In this document: positions 10,458-22,626 of the stretch, piece by piece
Numbering within the stretch: position 1 is the first letter of the stretch
Layout of the letters: every line of letters begins with the position of its first letter
From: Turritopsis dohrnii
Taxonomy: Eukaryota > Cnidaria > Hydrozoa > Anthoathecata > Oceaniidae
Direction of reading: 5' to 3'
DNA length: 64,000 bases
Assembly (NCBI GenBank): GCA_027922465.2
Contig: BQMF02000237.1
Coordinates: 1 to 64,000, forward strand
Program-made: the position numbers and the translations under genes
The notes under the pieces: model-generated
Database searches by the model: none
What the model saw: the letters and a program-made list of their open reading frames with translations, nothing else
What the model was told of the DNA's origin: nothing

Positions 10458-11128
10458 GTAAAAAGTCCGTATAGACTGAATATAGAACGTACTCCTTATT
10501 TTAATTGTTCTTTCCTGCTGAATCTTGCTCCTCTACACTCTGCACAGAAAAGTTCCAAAAGAAAACCTTCACATAAGATTAGTATATTTCTCATAGTCCC
10601 AACGCTGACGACTTTAACCAGTGATTTTTTATGTCTCTTCGCTTGTATTGGCCAACAATTTTTCATTAATGATCGAAAATACTACTACTTAATTTTTTGA
10701 AGTTTGCTACACGCGACAACGTGAAAATGTGATGCTATTGAAAATTAATGTCATTACCTCATATTTGCCTCAAGTAAACCTGACCACCTTACATATTCCA
10801 TGTCAGATAACACGTTAACCAGACATTATCTTAAGGTTAACATCAACACGTCGGGTTAACACCTTCTCCAAAAAAGAAAAACGTCAGGTTTACTATATAG
10901 CGGATTTCAGATAACATTATATTTCGGGCAGTGGTATTTGCAATTTGATGGGAACTGATGACATCTGTTCTTCATTTATGCTGATTATGTCGATTTATGT
11001 GTTTTTCAGCTGACTAGAAACAGCATCGTAAGGAGTTCCCATGTCTACAAAATATCTCATCTTTGTTTTTCAACCTTAAGTATTCATCCAATGTGCTTTA
11101 GGACTAAGGAATTTGCCCACGTTATTCA
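10458..11128. other. Non-coding stretch
   Basis: No gene seen. It has a few imperfect GTTAAC repeats near 10810-10865. Confidence 0.4.
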
Positions 11129-11395
11129 ATGGAAGAAGATCCTTTTTCTGGGTAATGGTTTCCTAAAAAGCCTGACACCGTACAAGCAAAAAGCAACAAG
11201 TTTAAAAAAATCGTTAAAAACGGGTCCAGTATGTTGATTGCAGAACAATGGGATTACGAAACAAAGGCCGAATTGATATTGGCAGTGCAAAAACTTTTGT
11301 TGTATCTAACTCGCTTGTTAAACCGGTACCCATTTGTTTCAGAAATTGCATTTTCGAAAGTCAACTTCCTTATATCATTGTTTAATATTTTGTAA
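11129..11395 (+). pseudogene. Unrecognised coding fragment with one internal stop
   Basis: From the ATG at 11129 a frame of 88 codons runs to TAA at 11393-11395, interrupted by one TAA (11153-11155) after MEEDPFSG. Downstream it continues WFPKKPDTVQAKSNKF and then an amphipathic and hydrophobic part (MLIAEQWDYETKAELILAVQ). The composition looks like real protein. No family recognised. It may be a dead transposon or gene fragment, or the stop may sit at a splice donor (GGTAAT). Confidence 0.25.
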
Positions 11396-13024
11396 GATAC
11401 GATTTTATCATCCTTCATAATACTGGTAACGAATGATTTATAGTTCTCAGATTTTCATTCTTGGTAATCATACCACACGAATTGTGCCATGCTATAGTAA
11501 TTAACATGCTATAAACTATGCTATAACCAGCCTTAGCCTACCTGATCACCATTCATTCACGAAATTCTGATTGGGAAGTCTACTCCTTTCCCTTTCGACT
11601 ACGATCCCAGTAATAAAGAAATACACAAAAATTTAAAGAAACGAGAAGCAAAACTTTATCAATGGGCATTACCAAGGTCTTAAAGCAATTTCGGAAAATG
11701 ACTCTTGACAAAATTATGCCAAAATGTCATGAACATACAGCAAACCTTTCGTAAATTTATTATCATATATTTCACGATCCACTCCAGTAATTTCGTCAGA
11801 CTTAATATCCACATGAGTGTCGTGACACACAGGAGTTTCACTATAGCTTAGACATTATGGGTGCTATCATAACATATGGAAATATTGTCGTCTTATAATA
11901 TTTATAAGATTTATAATATTTTTTTTTTATTCTGGCTGACGCTATGGAGTAACACTATGGAGTAACACTACCATTTTAATAATGATATTGGTTTTTTACA
12001 TTATCGTTTTAAAGAAAGATATTTTCACTATACCGAAAACTTTCAAAAATGACATCAAATGTATACGTTATTTGAACAATTAGCCAAATTCATAAAAATA
12101 ACGTTTTGCTTACACGAAAACACAAAAGAAGAGCAAAAAGGGACATCCAATGAGACATAAGAAAACAAAACTCAAGGTGAATCCTGTCAAAATTTCATGA
12201 TGATAATGTTTTGATTTATACGCTTCAACTCGCTACTTTCAAGTGAGATGCTGCATGGAATGAATATCGAAACTCGGCTGAGGCATAAAAACGAAACATG
12301 AAGCCATTTTGACATAATAAAACAAATTTTTGGTGACAAAATTTTAGAAAATTAAGCAAAGTTTTTGTACTAAATAAACAACACCGACATTAATAAAACT
12401 ATAAAAATGATTAAGTGTGTATTATTCGTTATTATTTATTAAAAAATCACTATAAAATGCTTTCATCGAGCAATTAATTAATTGTCTAGAAAAACCTAGA
12501 ACATCCAAAACACATGTTATCATATGTATTAAAATTCCAAGATTATGTCAGAAAAATAGGAACATATTGATACAATGTGGAATAGGTCAAGATATTCATA
12601 ATGCATCCCAAACCGTCACAGAAGCATGTTCAAAATGTCGTAGAAACCCCAGATGACCTATATCGCAGATGATCTGCAATTTATGCGATCTTAGGTGAAG
12701 TAGACAGAAGTTTTGGGTTTGTGACAAACGGCGTCGATTGTGACATATAGTGCTATCAGAAAGCTGTTCATCACACGGTGAAGGATTGCCATGTAATAAA
12801 ATTCTCTTCAATCTTCAGTGATCATCACACAATTTAGCAGCTTATACTATGCAGTTCAAAACAGTTCAATTCTCCCACATATATTTTTACTTACTCTGAA
12901 ACTACATGATTTTGATATACTATTGCTAAAGTTGATAAACCCAGTCTGATCTTTCAAATTGAAATATAAGTAATTATCTGAGGGAATTGATTGGACTAAC
13001 AGAAATCTAGATGTCGGTTTGCCT
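11396..13024. other. Non-coding stretch downstream of the intronless gene
   Basis: AT-rich sequence with no convincing gene. The 12596-12811 and 12856-13038 minus ORFs lack recognisable features. On the minus strand this is the 3' flank of the 13025-14212 gene; an AATAAA is present on that strand near 12434-12440, but it is far from the stop. Confidence 0.35.
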
Positions 13025-14212
13025 TTAGTCGATTTCAAAGACGTTGCTTACAAACCTGATCAAATTGTTTCTTAATTCTTCTGATTCAGTACGACAAAAA
13101 TGATTAAAAAATGTCTCCATAACAAAGTGAAAACCATATCGCCAATTCCTCACATATTTCTTGGCGGATGCCACTCTAGCATGAATTTCTTCGATACACA
13201 CTTTTATACCGGGAATTGATTTCCTCTCAAAATGCGCATATATTTTCTGCATATCATTTTCATCCGAAAAATTATAGGGCCAGGGCTTCGTAAAAGCTTC
13301 GCAAAAACTCAACTTTTGTACCAAAGCATCAGCAGTTTCATTAGTACCAGGTTCTAACGGTTTTAGTTTATCAAAATAATCTGTGTACTGAACATTTGCA
13401 ATAGCATCAATGACACTTTTAACCTGTGTTTCATCTAATTCATGTTGGAATCCAATGCAGTTGAATTCATTTTTCTTATATACGAGGTAAACATAGAACA
13501 AATACCCAAGCAAATTCTCTTTATTGAATGCTGGAATTTTGCCTAACATTTTTCCTTGTTTAAAATATGGTCTTGGATTATTGCAAGGTACGTATGTCAT
13601 GGAGGCTATATACTCAGTAGGATTCCAATCGAAAATAACTTCGACAGTTACCCACTGGTCTTGGCCATTCCAACCTGTGTATCTTGTAGGTTTATGCAGA
13701 AAACCGTTCTGAATCCACAATGGTTGGTTTCGACTCCTAGGATTAAATTCACATAGAGGATAATTGTGCATAGGAGAAATCAGTACTCTCACCGTTCTTT
13801 CCACTTGATAGTCCAAATACTCTATCAAATAAAAGTGAAAGTCATCCATGTTCCAATTATTGGTGATACTGAACTTTACATTCCCATAGCGATTACTTTC
13901 ATCATAATTATCTGGTTGGCAGGGTTTTGGTGACAACCACACAACTTTTACATCACGCAATGGATGCACTGCTGGATGTTTACTCACCACAGAAAAATCA
14001 TTGATAAATGACAGCTTGATTTGACCTTGTTTGACAATTTCTAAGGCATTTTCTATTGTCGTGATGTGACTGAACCCATTGCATTTTTCATAGGCATCAA
14101 AATTCACTAAATCATCCGTTAGCCATGAATGATATGTCACAGGTGGTTGACGGTGCTCAGCTGTCATTGGAAGTATACCGAAACAACGCCAATCTGGATT
14201 TTCTGCATCCAT
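13025..14212 (-). CDS. Intronless 395-aa protein of unknown function, paralogue A
   Basis: Uninterrupted ORF from ATG (14210-14212) to TAA (13025-13027). It is clearly homologous to the ORF at 50741-51979: over the 51-residue block beginning NGFSHITTIENALEIV and ending VVWLSP, 40 residues match. Conserved blocks in order: PDWRCF and MTAEHR.PPVTY near the N-terminus, the NGFSHITTIENALEIVKQGQI block (about residues 45-65), VWLSP (about 110), RYGNVKFSI (about 127), HFYLIEYLDY (about 145), RVLISP, PLWI.NG.L.KPT.YTG, VTVEVIFDWNPT (about 205), PCN.PRPYF.QG, GKIPAF, and a C-terminal helical part (CIEEIHARVA; FVMETFFNHFC). There is no signal peptide or membrane segment. The H-x-T-T block followed by W-L-S-P and YGN recalls small ADP-ribosyltransferase-like folds, but this is a guess. 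A splice acceptor (cccttttag) lies 7 nt before the ATG. Selection to keep both copies open is implied by their intact length. Confidence 0.85.
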   Translation of the reverse strand: MDAENPDWRCFGILPMTAEHRQPPVTYHSWLTDDLVNFDAYEKCNGFSHITTIENALEIVKQGQIKLSFINDFSVVSKHPAVHPLRDVKVVWLSPKPCQPDNYDESNRYGNVKFSITNNWNMDDFHFYLIEYLDYQVERTVRVLISPMHNYPLCEFNPRSRNQPLWIQNGFLHKPTRYTGWNGQDQWVTVEVIFDWNPTEYIASMTYVPCNNPRPYFKQGKMLGKIPAFNKENLLGYLFYVYLVYKKNEFNCIGFQHELDETQVKSVIDAIANVQYTDYFDKLKPLEPGTNETADALVQKLSFCEAFTKPWPYNFSDENDMQKIYAHFERKSIPGIKVCIEEIHARVASAKKYVRNWRYGFHFVMETFFNHFCRTESEELRNNLIRFVSNVFEID

Positions 14213-14222
14213 CTTATATCTA
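14213..14222 (-). promoter_or_regulatory. Splice acceptor just upstream of paralogue A start
   Basis: On the minus strand 'cccttttag/atataagATG' ends a pyrimidine tract 7 nt before the start codon. The paralogue has 'cctttttag/aagtaatATG' at the same place. This fits a 5'-UTR intron or a spliced-leader acceptor. Confidence 0.4.
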
Positions 14223-14459
14223 AAAGGGAATTTCTAAGATGACGGCAGAATGATCTACTCAGAATAATTTGCTATTTTTAAAAAATGACAAACAATTTTT
14301 GCACCCATGAAGTCTTAGTTAAGGAATTGAATGCGACTATATATTTCCCCAAAGTGTATGGCTAAAGAGTCTCCTCGGATGAAAAAATACAACAGTTAAA
14401 CAACCCTTCATTCTTCATTTATCCAGCATCCTAACTTTGTTCTAACTAAACAGATATGT

Positions 14460-15075
14460 GCTATTTTAACTTTTGTTTGACATCAAACATCATCATCATC
14501 ATGTTAGTAAACAACATCTTCTGCAGCCATTTTTAAACACTTCTAAACTCTTTACTTTCTATATTTCATACCTGTAAGCAAACTTATAACACTTTATTTT
14601 CTTTCCAGCGCACTTTTCTACTGCAGCCACATACTAAAATATCCTTTCTCCTGATTTTTATACACTTAAAGACAAGGAATTGGTTTCTTAGTTCCCCAAC
14701 ACTGTTTTTATGATGAATGTGATGTAAAACTTTCTTTTCTTTACAGCATATTTTTTACTGCAAACATGCATTAAATATACTTTTCCCCACTGGTTAATAC
14801 CTGTTTGTTTTCTACTGAAATTTCGCTAAAAAAACATAAATCAGACTTCCTCATTTGCCAGAATTGTTTTTATGTTGAATGTGATGTAAATCTTCAGTTA
14901 ATAAAGGCTTACTTTTATAAGTAAAATAAACATAAACTCCGCATCACTTCTTCGTCGTGAATAAATATGGCAACAAACTTACTAACGGTTTTCGATTACT
15001 TCGGTTACTACGATTTTGGCAACCAATCAAAGCGGCAAATAAAGAATTTCTTACGTTTTGATTGGTTTAAAAAAA
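14460..15075. repeat. Interspersed repeat, also at 22.8-23.1 and 23.4-23.9 kb
   Basis: Shares 'ctgcagccatttttaaacac' and 'ttctaaactctttactttct' plus a 'tttccag' pyrimidine run with 22.8-23.1 kb and 23.4-23.5 kb, and the 'cttcttcg...ccaatcaaa' segment with 23.77-23.86 kb. Ancient copies with no coding sequence. Confidence 0.4.
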
Positions 15076-15179
15076 TATTTACTTATGCATGTGTGTGAGC
15101 TGTACAAAATACGTATTTAATATCAAAAGAGCATGTACATCAGAGGCAAAAAGACAAAAGAAACAAACGGGAAGCAAAC

Positions 15180-16440
15180 AAGATTCGCAAAAATGCGACT
15201 ATATATTTCCCCAAAGTTGCAAGTTTATTAATTATTGTGTGTACATTGATAATCGTCAGAAAAAATTAATCATTTCACTAAATAAGTATAATGATATATA
15301 ATTACTATCAACTTGATTCTGAGATAAAAATTTTATCCTTACTTAAATCAGGTAGGAGTTGAATTTAATACCACAAAAGAACATATTTTTACTTATTATG
15401 AAGTCAATCATAAAGTTTCACTTACAATTCGTCTTGCATATATAAAAACCGTCAACTGACTTAATCTTGACAGAATATATCTAAAACTGCCAACGTATAG
15501 CTTTATAATAGCTGTTTCGACAACTCCTTTTTCTAAACAAAAGATTCTTCATATATAAGCATAGCCATTGGTTTGTGATTGTATTTACTTATAAGCTGCT
15601 AATGTCTCCCCATGATACAAGTTTCCCGCTGATTTTATTTTTATGAAAAAAAAAATAATTATGAATAGCTCCAACTTCCTATTCAAATCATCATTAATTA
15701 AATCTAAACTAAGCTAAATTCTTTTGCATGTTTATCTCCATATGTTGTTAGATAAAGCACAATGATAAATAACAGCTGTCGTTTTACTAATGACATACTG
15801 TTGATGGAAAATTCCCGTACATCAGAGAGAAAGTTCACATTACATTCTGCATCGGTATGTATTATATTACAGCAATGGTTACGGTTGCGGTTACGGTTAA
15901 GGTTGAGGATTAGGTTTAAGTTAGGACCAATTCGGACCAATGCGGACTATTCGGAAAAATTCGACTATAGCGTTTTCTACTGATGCGGAATAGGAATTTT
16001 CTCAATCAGAAAGGTCATTATGATCTTCTTGAGTGAATGTTTATGGAAACTAGACTGTGCTACTGTGAAACCATGTATGTGTTTTAAGACGAAGGCCTTA
16101 TATTTATTAAATCTCAATCTGTAACAAGGACCTGTACTTTCCACATACTGAATGCCGCACGTGATCAAACATATAACGAATTTTGAACAAGATTCACATA
16201 AATGTGACTAAATGATTTCCTCAAAATTGCGAAACTTTTATCAATTATTGGATGTATATTGATAACCATAAGAAAAATGTGTCAATAAATAACTTTATAC
16301 AATGGCACTACCATCAACCTGATACTAAAATAAAAACTTTTTCCTTACTAATCGGGTAGAATTGAATTTAATACCACAAAAAAGGTTATTTTCAACTAGA
16401 TATGAAATGAAGATGTTCATGCGCAAATGATAAGGTTTCT
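15180..16440 (+). repeat. Pair of ~250-bp diverged direct repeats
   Basis: 15180-15430 and 16190-16440 match along their length (for example 'gttgaatttaataccacaaaa' near 15358 against 'attgaatttaataccacaaaa' near 16362). Pieces of the same sequence ('atgcgactatatatttcccc') also occur near 14333 and 16509. The intervening DNA has no clear gene. Confidence 0.5.
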
Positions 16441-17359
16441 TTTATAATTTTTGCTGAGGAGTTTAAAAGTGACTGAGACGTTATTACGGACAAAAATTAT
16501 TTGACCTAAATGCGACTAATATTTCCTCTTAAACAACTGAATATCAACAACCGCTCAACGTGTAAGGCAACTTCATCATAATAAACGACATAAACATAGA
16601 TATATAAGCGATGTAGACATATAAGCAAATAACTATCAAAACCAATTAAAATCTCTACTAAAAATATTATGTGTAGCAGGTGGGCTTTAGGTGACAATTT
16701 ATCAAATTAAATTTTAAGTATTCAGAATAAACATCTCTGTCCGAAAAAAATGTTCACACTTAATCATTTATTGTGATAAAAAAATGACCTTCATATAAAT
16801 ACTAAATGGAAAAACACAAATTTTGGTAGTGAAAACACACATCCATAACCAAATCACTACAAAGCTGAAAGTAGAAGATCGTGTTTTGGCTTGATTTAAT
16901 TTACAAATTGTTATGTTGGATTGTGTTTTGATTTACGTTCATTCATTGTTCTTGTAAGGAAAATTCACAGTATATTAACTTTTACAAAATAAAAAATTAT
17001 ATACAGTTATATACACTTACATTACATTTTTCCAAGACATTTTCATTATTTTTTCAAAAATCACTGGTTTATTTTTCTCAAAAATATACTAGCAGAAAGA
17101 ACTTGAAAATGGCTTTCCATCGATGTAAAAATTATTTTGAAATTCGGTATGTTCATTTAAAAACAGCTTTAAAATTTCTGTTTCCAAAATTATGAAACAC
17201 ACTGTACATACAGTATCAAAACAGTATACGTGATCATGGAAGTAATTCATAGTAAATTATGTTTCTGTTTTTAGATTAAACGACTATCCAGGGAAGCACA
17301 CTCAACCAGATTATTATGTGTCCCAATCCTGTGTAAAAACATTATACGTAAGCGATGGT
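16441..17359. other. Non-coding stretch
   Basis: AT-rich, short ORFs only; nothing recognised. Confidence 0.4.
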
Positions 17360-17648
17360 GCAGCGATGGTGTAGTGGTTAGTACCTTTGAGTGCGACCGC
17401 TGCGACCCGTGTTCGAGTCCAGTCATGTCGTATCTCAATACACCACTCCGATGCGCTTTAAAAGCAGCGTGTCAGCCCATTAGGAGCCATCGACTGACTG
17501 CACACTGGCCTTCGGGCAAGTTAGAGAAATGCTATACGTATCTCTGGCGGTAAGTCAACTAATAGTTGCAAGTCGGCGGGCGGAAGAACCAACCATTACG
17601 GATGGAAGCCCAAGGACTAAAAACTCCCGTTACTTACTTACTACTTAC
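17360..17648 (+). mobile_element. tRNA-derived SINE, copy 1
   Basis: The head resembles a tRNA: box A-like GGTGTAGTGGTTAGTACC (near 17369) and box B GTTCGAGTCC (17411-17420), the internal RNA polymerase III promoter. A unique body follows (ending 'acggatggaagcccaaggac') and then a TTAC tetranucleotide tail. It differs from the copy at 41073 by only about two bases in the body, so it moved recently. Short ORFs reading through it are not genes. Confidence 0.9.
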
Positions 17649-19101
17649 GTAATTGGTTTTCTGAACTTATTGCATACACAACATCGCGTTTTTCTTGCTG
17701 TTTTTGTAATGTACTCTTTGAATTAACATAACTGGTTGAACTGGTTGTTCTCTACATGAAAAGGGTTTCCTTTATGGCTGTACATTATGTGGTGCGTGCT
17801 TTCAGTGTTCAGTTGAGCCAAATTACACCAGAATGTAAAATAAAAATAAAACTTCAGCCTGGCTACTGATAATGAATTTTTGCCTTTGCACTGAAATTGC
17901 AGCTTCAACAGTTTGCTGTTCCAAGCATTCAATTACCAACCATCATAAGATAATGTTGTTTTCAACAAAAACAAAGCATCATTGATATCGATCTCTTTTC
18001 TGTTTTTTACACGCTCATTCAATGCAAAACTTTTTAAGGTGTAAGTAAGGGAAAACATCATTGATTTTTCTGAAAAAACTTTTTTTGTACATCAGGATGA
18101 AAAGAACTCTGAATTTTCCAATGGTGAAACTATTTTTTCAGGAAGTGGCTGGGAGGTCTGTTTATTTTCCAAAATCGTTGTGTTATTGGCTAATTTGTGT
18201 ACATGGGAGATCATGAAAAAATAAGACATAATGATCATGTTGCGTATTGATCCTTTTGTTTCAAAATTCCGTTTCATAAATAATTAATTAAGTTCACGCA
18301 AAAAGAAAAATCTTTGAAGCTGTTTTTTTCAGTGTTCACATTTCACATTACGTTTGATGTTCCATTTACAAGACTAAAAAAGCTCGTCAATTGAGATTTG
18401 GCTTACTAAGAAGCTAAAGGATAAATCTAAAAAGGCATTTTTTTGTATCTTTTAATTTTGAACAGACCAAGAGTTATACTCTTGTAAATGGAGCTGCGTT
18501 TGTACAACGAGGTTCATTTCCTTTGACTCATTCAAAATTTAAAATTTTTAGTTTACCTCAAAATTTTTAAGATGAGCTTTTAGACATGTAAATAAACTTT
18601 CAAAAAAAGTATCATACTTGATATAAACATATTCCTGTCAAAAGGATTAATTAAAAAACAAAAAGACGTTTTTTCCCCTACTCACACCTTAAGACAACAC
18701 TTAATTAAAACGATTTATTTCCATCATTTAACGTTTTATCTATTGAATCATTTTAAAAGCTGCCAGAAAAAAGCAAAAATCTTCCACTTTCCATCTGCAC
18801 TGACTGAAAAATGGCGTACTATTTCACTGTACACTATCCGCTTTTCTTATCCACTTTGGCTAGGCGAAAATTCAATACTGAACCACGGCTATAAAAATGA
18901 ACGGAGAAGAAGCAGAAAAAGATGCCCATTTTAACATATATTTTGCCCTATAGAGAAATATATAATTAATCTTAAACACTTTACGATATTATTTTTGTTT
19001 CAATCATAAAATACCTCATAAAAATTATTTGGCTGTTTTTTCAGCGCACTTTCTAGATCCTTATGCAAAGATCATTAGTTTCCGGCTCGATTATCTGAAA
19101 A
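17649..19101. other. Non-coding stretch
   Basis: No gene or clear repeat recognised; several homopolymer runs. Confidence 0.35.
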
Positions 19102-19641
19102 CTAGTAACTTGCGTAAAAGTTTTTTACGGCTTTGATTTCGAAAAGTATGTGTCGAAAATAGGTGACGAAAAATAAAATCACAGAATAGTAAATAGAAAG
19201 TGTATCTATGTTGTACAGCTCGAAAAACTGATCAAAAAAGTGTATGGGATCATTTCCCTACGACCAACCGTTGCAGAGATATCGTCGATCAAAATTTTTG
19301 ATGACGTCATAACCGCAGTACAAAATAAAATGTAGGACCAAATATTGCGTCACCCCATCGCCCCTATCGCAAACCCTAAAAAACGTCAGTTATCCTTATT
19401 GGTTCTCTAGATATTTTCCCAAAAACGTCACATTCGTTTGGGGATGCAATGCAATGGTTCCCCCGTTATACGACAAAAATAACTGACGTCACGCCGCGTG
19501 CTATTATACTAATCGTCGATTATCAATAGTCAAACGAAAAAATGACCACGATTAAAAGAAGAGTTTGATCGTAAATTTAAATAAAACACAACACTCTCTA
19601 AAATAAAAGTGGTATGCACAACGCGGATTAGTATATATAGA
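19102..19641 (-). mobile_element. Helitron array unit 1 (best-defined)
   Basis: A 540-bp unit with both diagnostic ends: TC start at 19641 and CTAG end at 19102-19105, followed by T. The 3' hairpin lies at about 19114-19130. Confidence 0.7.
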
Positions 19642-20027
19642 CTAGTAACTCGCGTAAAAGTTTTTTACGGGCTTTAATTTCGAAAAAGATATGTCGAAAA
19701 TAGGTGACGAAAAATTAAATCATCGAATCTCGAAAAGAGACAGTGCCCATGTTGTAGAGCTTGAAAAACTGAGCAAAAAATGTATGGGATCGTTTCGCTA
19801 CAACCAATTGTTGCAGAGATATCGTCAGTCAAAGATTTTGATAACGTCATAGCCGCAGTACTAAATAAAATTTAGGCCCAAATGTTGCGTCACCCTTCAC
19901 CCGTATTGCGGGCCCTTAAAAACGTCAGTTATCCCTATGGGTTCTCGAGATATTTCCCCAAAAACGTCGCGTTCGACTGGGGATGCAATGCAATGATTCC
20001 CCGTGATCATAAAAAAACTGACGTCGT

Positions 20028-20320
20028 GAGTAAGTAAGTAAGTAAGTGACAGGAGTTTCTAGTCCTTGGGCTTCTATCCGTAATGGTTGGTTCTTCTGCC
20101 CGCCGACTTGCAACTATTAGTTGAGTTACCGCCAGAGATACGTATAGCATTTCTCTAACTTGCCCGAAGGCCAGTGTGCAGTCAGTCGATGGCTCCTAAT
20201 GGGCTGATACACTGCTTTTAAAGCGCATCGGAGTGGGATATTGAGATACGACATGATTGGACTCGAACACGGGTCTCACCGATCGCACTCAAAAGTGCTA
20301 ACCACTACACCATCGCTGCA
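20028..20320 (-). mobile_element. tRNA-derived SINE, copy 2, inside a Helitron unit
   Basis: Reverse-complement copy of the SINE at 17360, with the tail (GTAA)n on the left and the tRNA-like head on the right ('ccactacaccatcgctgc'). It is more diverged than the other two copies. It splits unit 2 of the Helitron array, so it inserted after that unit existed. Confidence 0.9.
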
Positions 20321-21759
20321 GAAATGCCACGTCTCTCGCCTCTACGTGGTTTTACGCGCACATAAGAGGACGATGACCAAAAAAAAAACTAAATATGTCA
20401 CTCTCTAAAATAAAAACCGGATGCGAATTAGTATAATGAGATAGTAACTCGCGTAAAAGTTTTTTACGACTTCAATTTTGAAACGGATGTGCAAAAATCC
20501 CGCGTTCCCGTGTGCGAACCCTGTGACAAAAATTTCAATCAAGGAATCGGGACTGGAAAGTGTACTGATGTTGTAGAGCTCAAAAAAATGATCAAAAAAC
20601 TGTGATGCCACGTGCTTTTGGAATAATCGTGAAAAAGTGTGTTTCACCTCTACGTGGTTTTACGCGCACATGAGAGGACGATCCCCGTAAATTAAAACTA
20701 AATATATCACTCTTTAAAATAAAACCGGATGCACAATCGCGGATCATTATAATAAAATAGTAACTCGCGTAAAAGTTTTTTATGGCTTTAATTTTGAAAC
20801 TGATGTGCAAAAATTTCGCGAACCCGTGACTAAAATTTCAATTACAGAATCGGGACTGGAAAATGTACCCATGTTGTAGAGCTTGAAAAACTGAGCAAAA
20901 AAATGTATGGAATCGTTTCGCTACGATCAATCGTTGCAGAGATATCGTCGATCAAATATTTTAATGACGTCATATCCGCAGTACCAAATAAAATTTTGAC
21001 CCAAATGTTCTGTCACCCCATCACTCGTATCGCGGGCCCTAAAAAACGTCAGTTATCCCTATTGGTTCTCAAAATATTTCCCCAAAAACGTCGCGTTCGA
21101 TTGGGGATGCAATGTAATGATTCCCCGTGATCATAAAAAAACTGACGTCAAATGCCACTTGCTTTTGGAATGATCGTGAAAAAAGTGTCTCACGCCTCTA
21201 CGTGGTTTTACGCGGACTTAAGAGGACGATGACCGTAAATTATTGGATTATAAATTATAGACTAGTAACTCGTGTAGAAGTTTTTTACGGCTTTAATTTC
21301 GAAAAGGATGTGCAGAAATCCCGCGTTCCCGTGTATGTACCCCGTGATAAAAATTAAATCACGGAATTGTGAATGGAAAATGTACTCATATTGTAGAGCT
21401 TGAAAAACTGATCAAAAAAGTATATGGAATCGTTTGGCTACGACCAACCGTTGCAGAAATATGGCCGATCAAAGATTTTGATGACGTCATAGCCGCAGTA
21501 CCAAATAAAATTTAGGTTCAAATGTTGCGTCATCCCATCACACGTATCGCTTTCCCCAAAAACGTCGCGTTCGATTGGGGATGCAATGCAATGAATCCCC
21601 CGTGATAAGGTAAAAAAACTGACGCCACGCTGCGTGCTATTATACTAATCGTCAATTATCAATGGTCTTAAAAATGACCACAATTAAGAAGATTTTGACC
21701 GTAAATTTTAAAAAAAACAAAACACTGTCTAAAATAAAAGTGGGATGCACGATTGCGAA

Positions 21760-22626
21760 TCTATATATTAATAGCCGATTCTCCGTCTGTCTGTCTGTTT
21801 GTTTGTTTGTTTGTAAGTCACGCAAAATGGTAGATTGAGTTGTGAGCGAAATTATTTCTTTTTTTGTGTGCGGCGTGAGTTCAAATACATTGCAACCCCA
21901 ATCGAACGTGACTTCTTTTGGCTGATGAACTAATAGGAATAACGTTTTATTTTTATTATTATTGTTAGTTTTATATTCCAAGGACTACGTTGACTACGTT
22001 GGCTTTGAAAACAATACATCAACTAAATACAAAGAAACTAACTGATTAAACAGTTTGGACAAAAAGCAGCAGTGGCAGAACGTGGCAGCATGTTTGCCAG
22101 ATTCATCTTAATGTATCCTTGCCTGACTGTCTGAGACGGGTAAACTTTTTTCCAGCAATCAAAATGTTTAAAAACCGATAGGTAAAAAAAGAGTATCATG
22201 AAACAAAATACTTTTTTGCTTTTCTTTTAATAATTTAATTTCTTTTTCTAATTGTTATGCGCTTCAGATCGAACGTTTTTTTTATTCACTTTATTCATTT
22301 AGCACCTGCATTCATTTAGCATCTCTCCTCCCGTGTGATCTTTTTAAGAAGAGAAACCATTCCCCCTTACGTTTGATAGCACCCATATTAGAGCGCGTAA
22401 CTTTTTTAAAACAAAAGCTAATAAAAAGTTGAAGTTTTCTCTCTCTACATTTTGAATGTATTGTTACACTGATAAAAGATTGGTTTTACCAGAGGTTGTG
22501 ACTTTTTATCTGCTTCTGGTTGAACACAAGTTGTACGAGCCGTTTATAAGGAAATTTGACGTTTATTGATACAGTGATACAGAGCAGGTGGACATGGGCG
22601 GCGAGCGACGCCGCCTTGGCGGCTAG
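21760..22626 (+). mobile_element. Non-autonomous Helitron with strong 3' hairpin
   Basis: Starts TCTATATATTAATAGCC, followed by a (GTCT)n/(GTTT)n run, and ends GCCGCCttGGCGGCTAG followed by T: the terminal hairpin (22610-22623) and CTAG end expected of Helitrons. It lies on the opposite strand to the neighbouring array, tail to tail with its fifth unit. No ORF of note. Confidence 0.6.

Larger units (their letters stand above)
19102..21765 (-). mobile_element. Head-to-tail array of five short non-autonomous Helitrons
   Basis: Read on the minus strand, each unit starts TCTATAT..AATCC (followed by GTGCATCC and TTTTATTTTAGAGAGTG) and ends with the hairpin CGTAAAAAACTTTTACG, then CGAGTTACTAG. Units: 19102-19641, 19642-about 20439, about 20441-20756, 20757-21261 and 21262-about 21765. 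At 19641/19642 and 21261/21262 the CTAG of one unit directly abuts the TC of the next. About 500 bp per unit; the third is internally shortened (about 316 bp) and the second is enlarged by a SINE. No Rep/helicase coding, so these would depend on an autonomous Helitron elsewhere. Confidence 0.75.
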
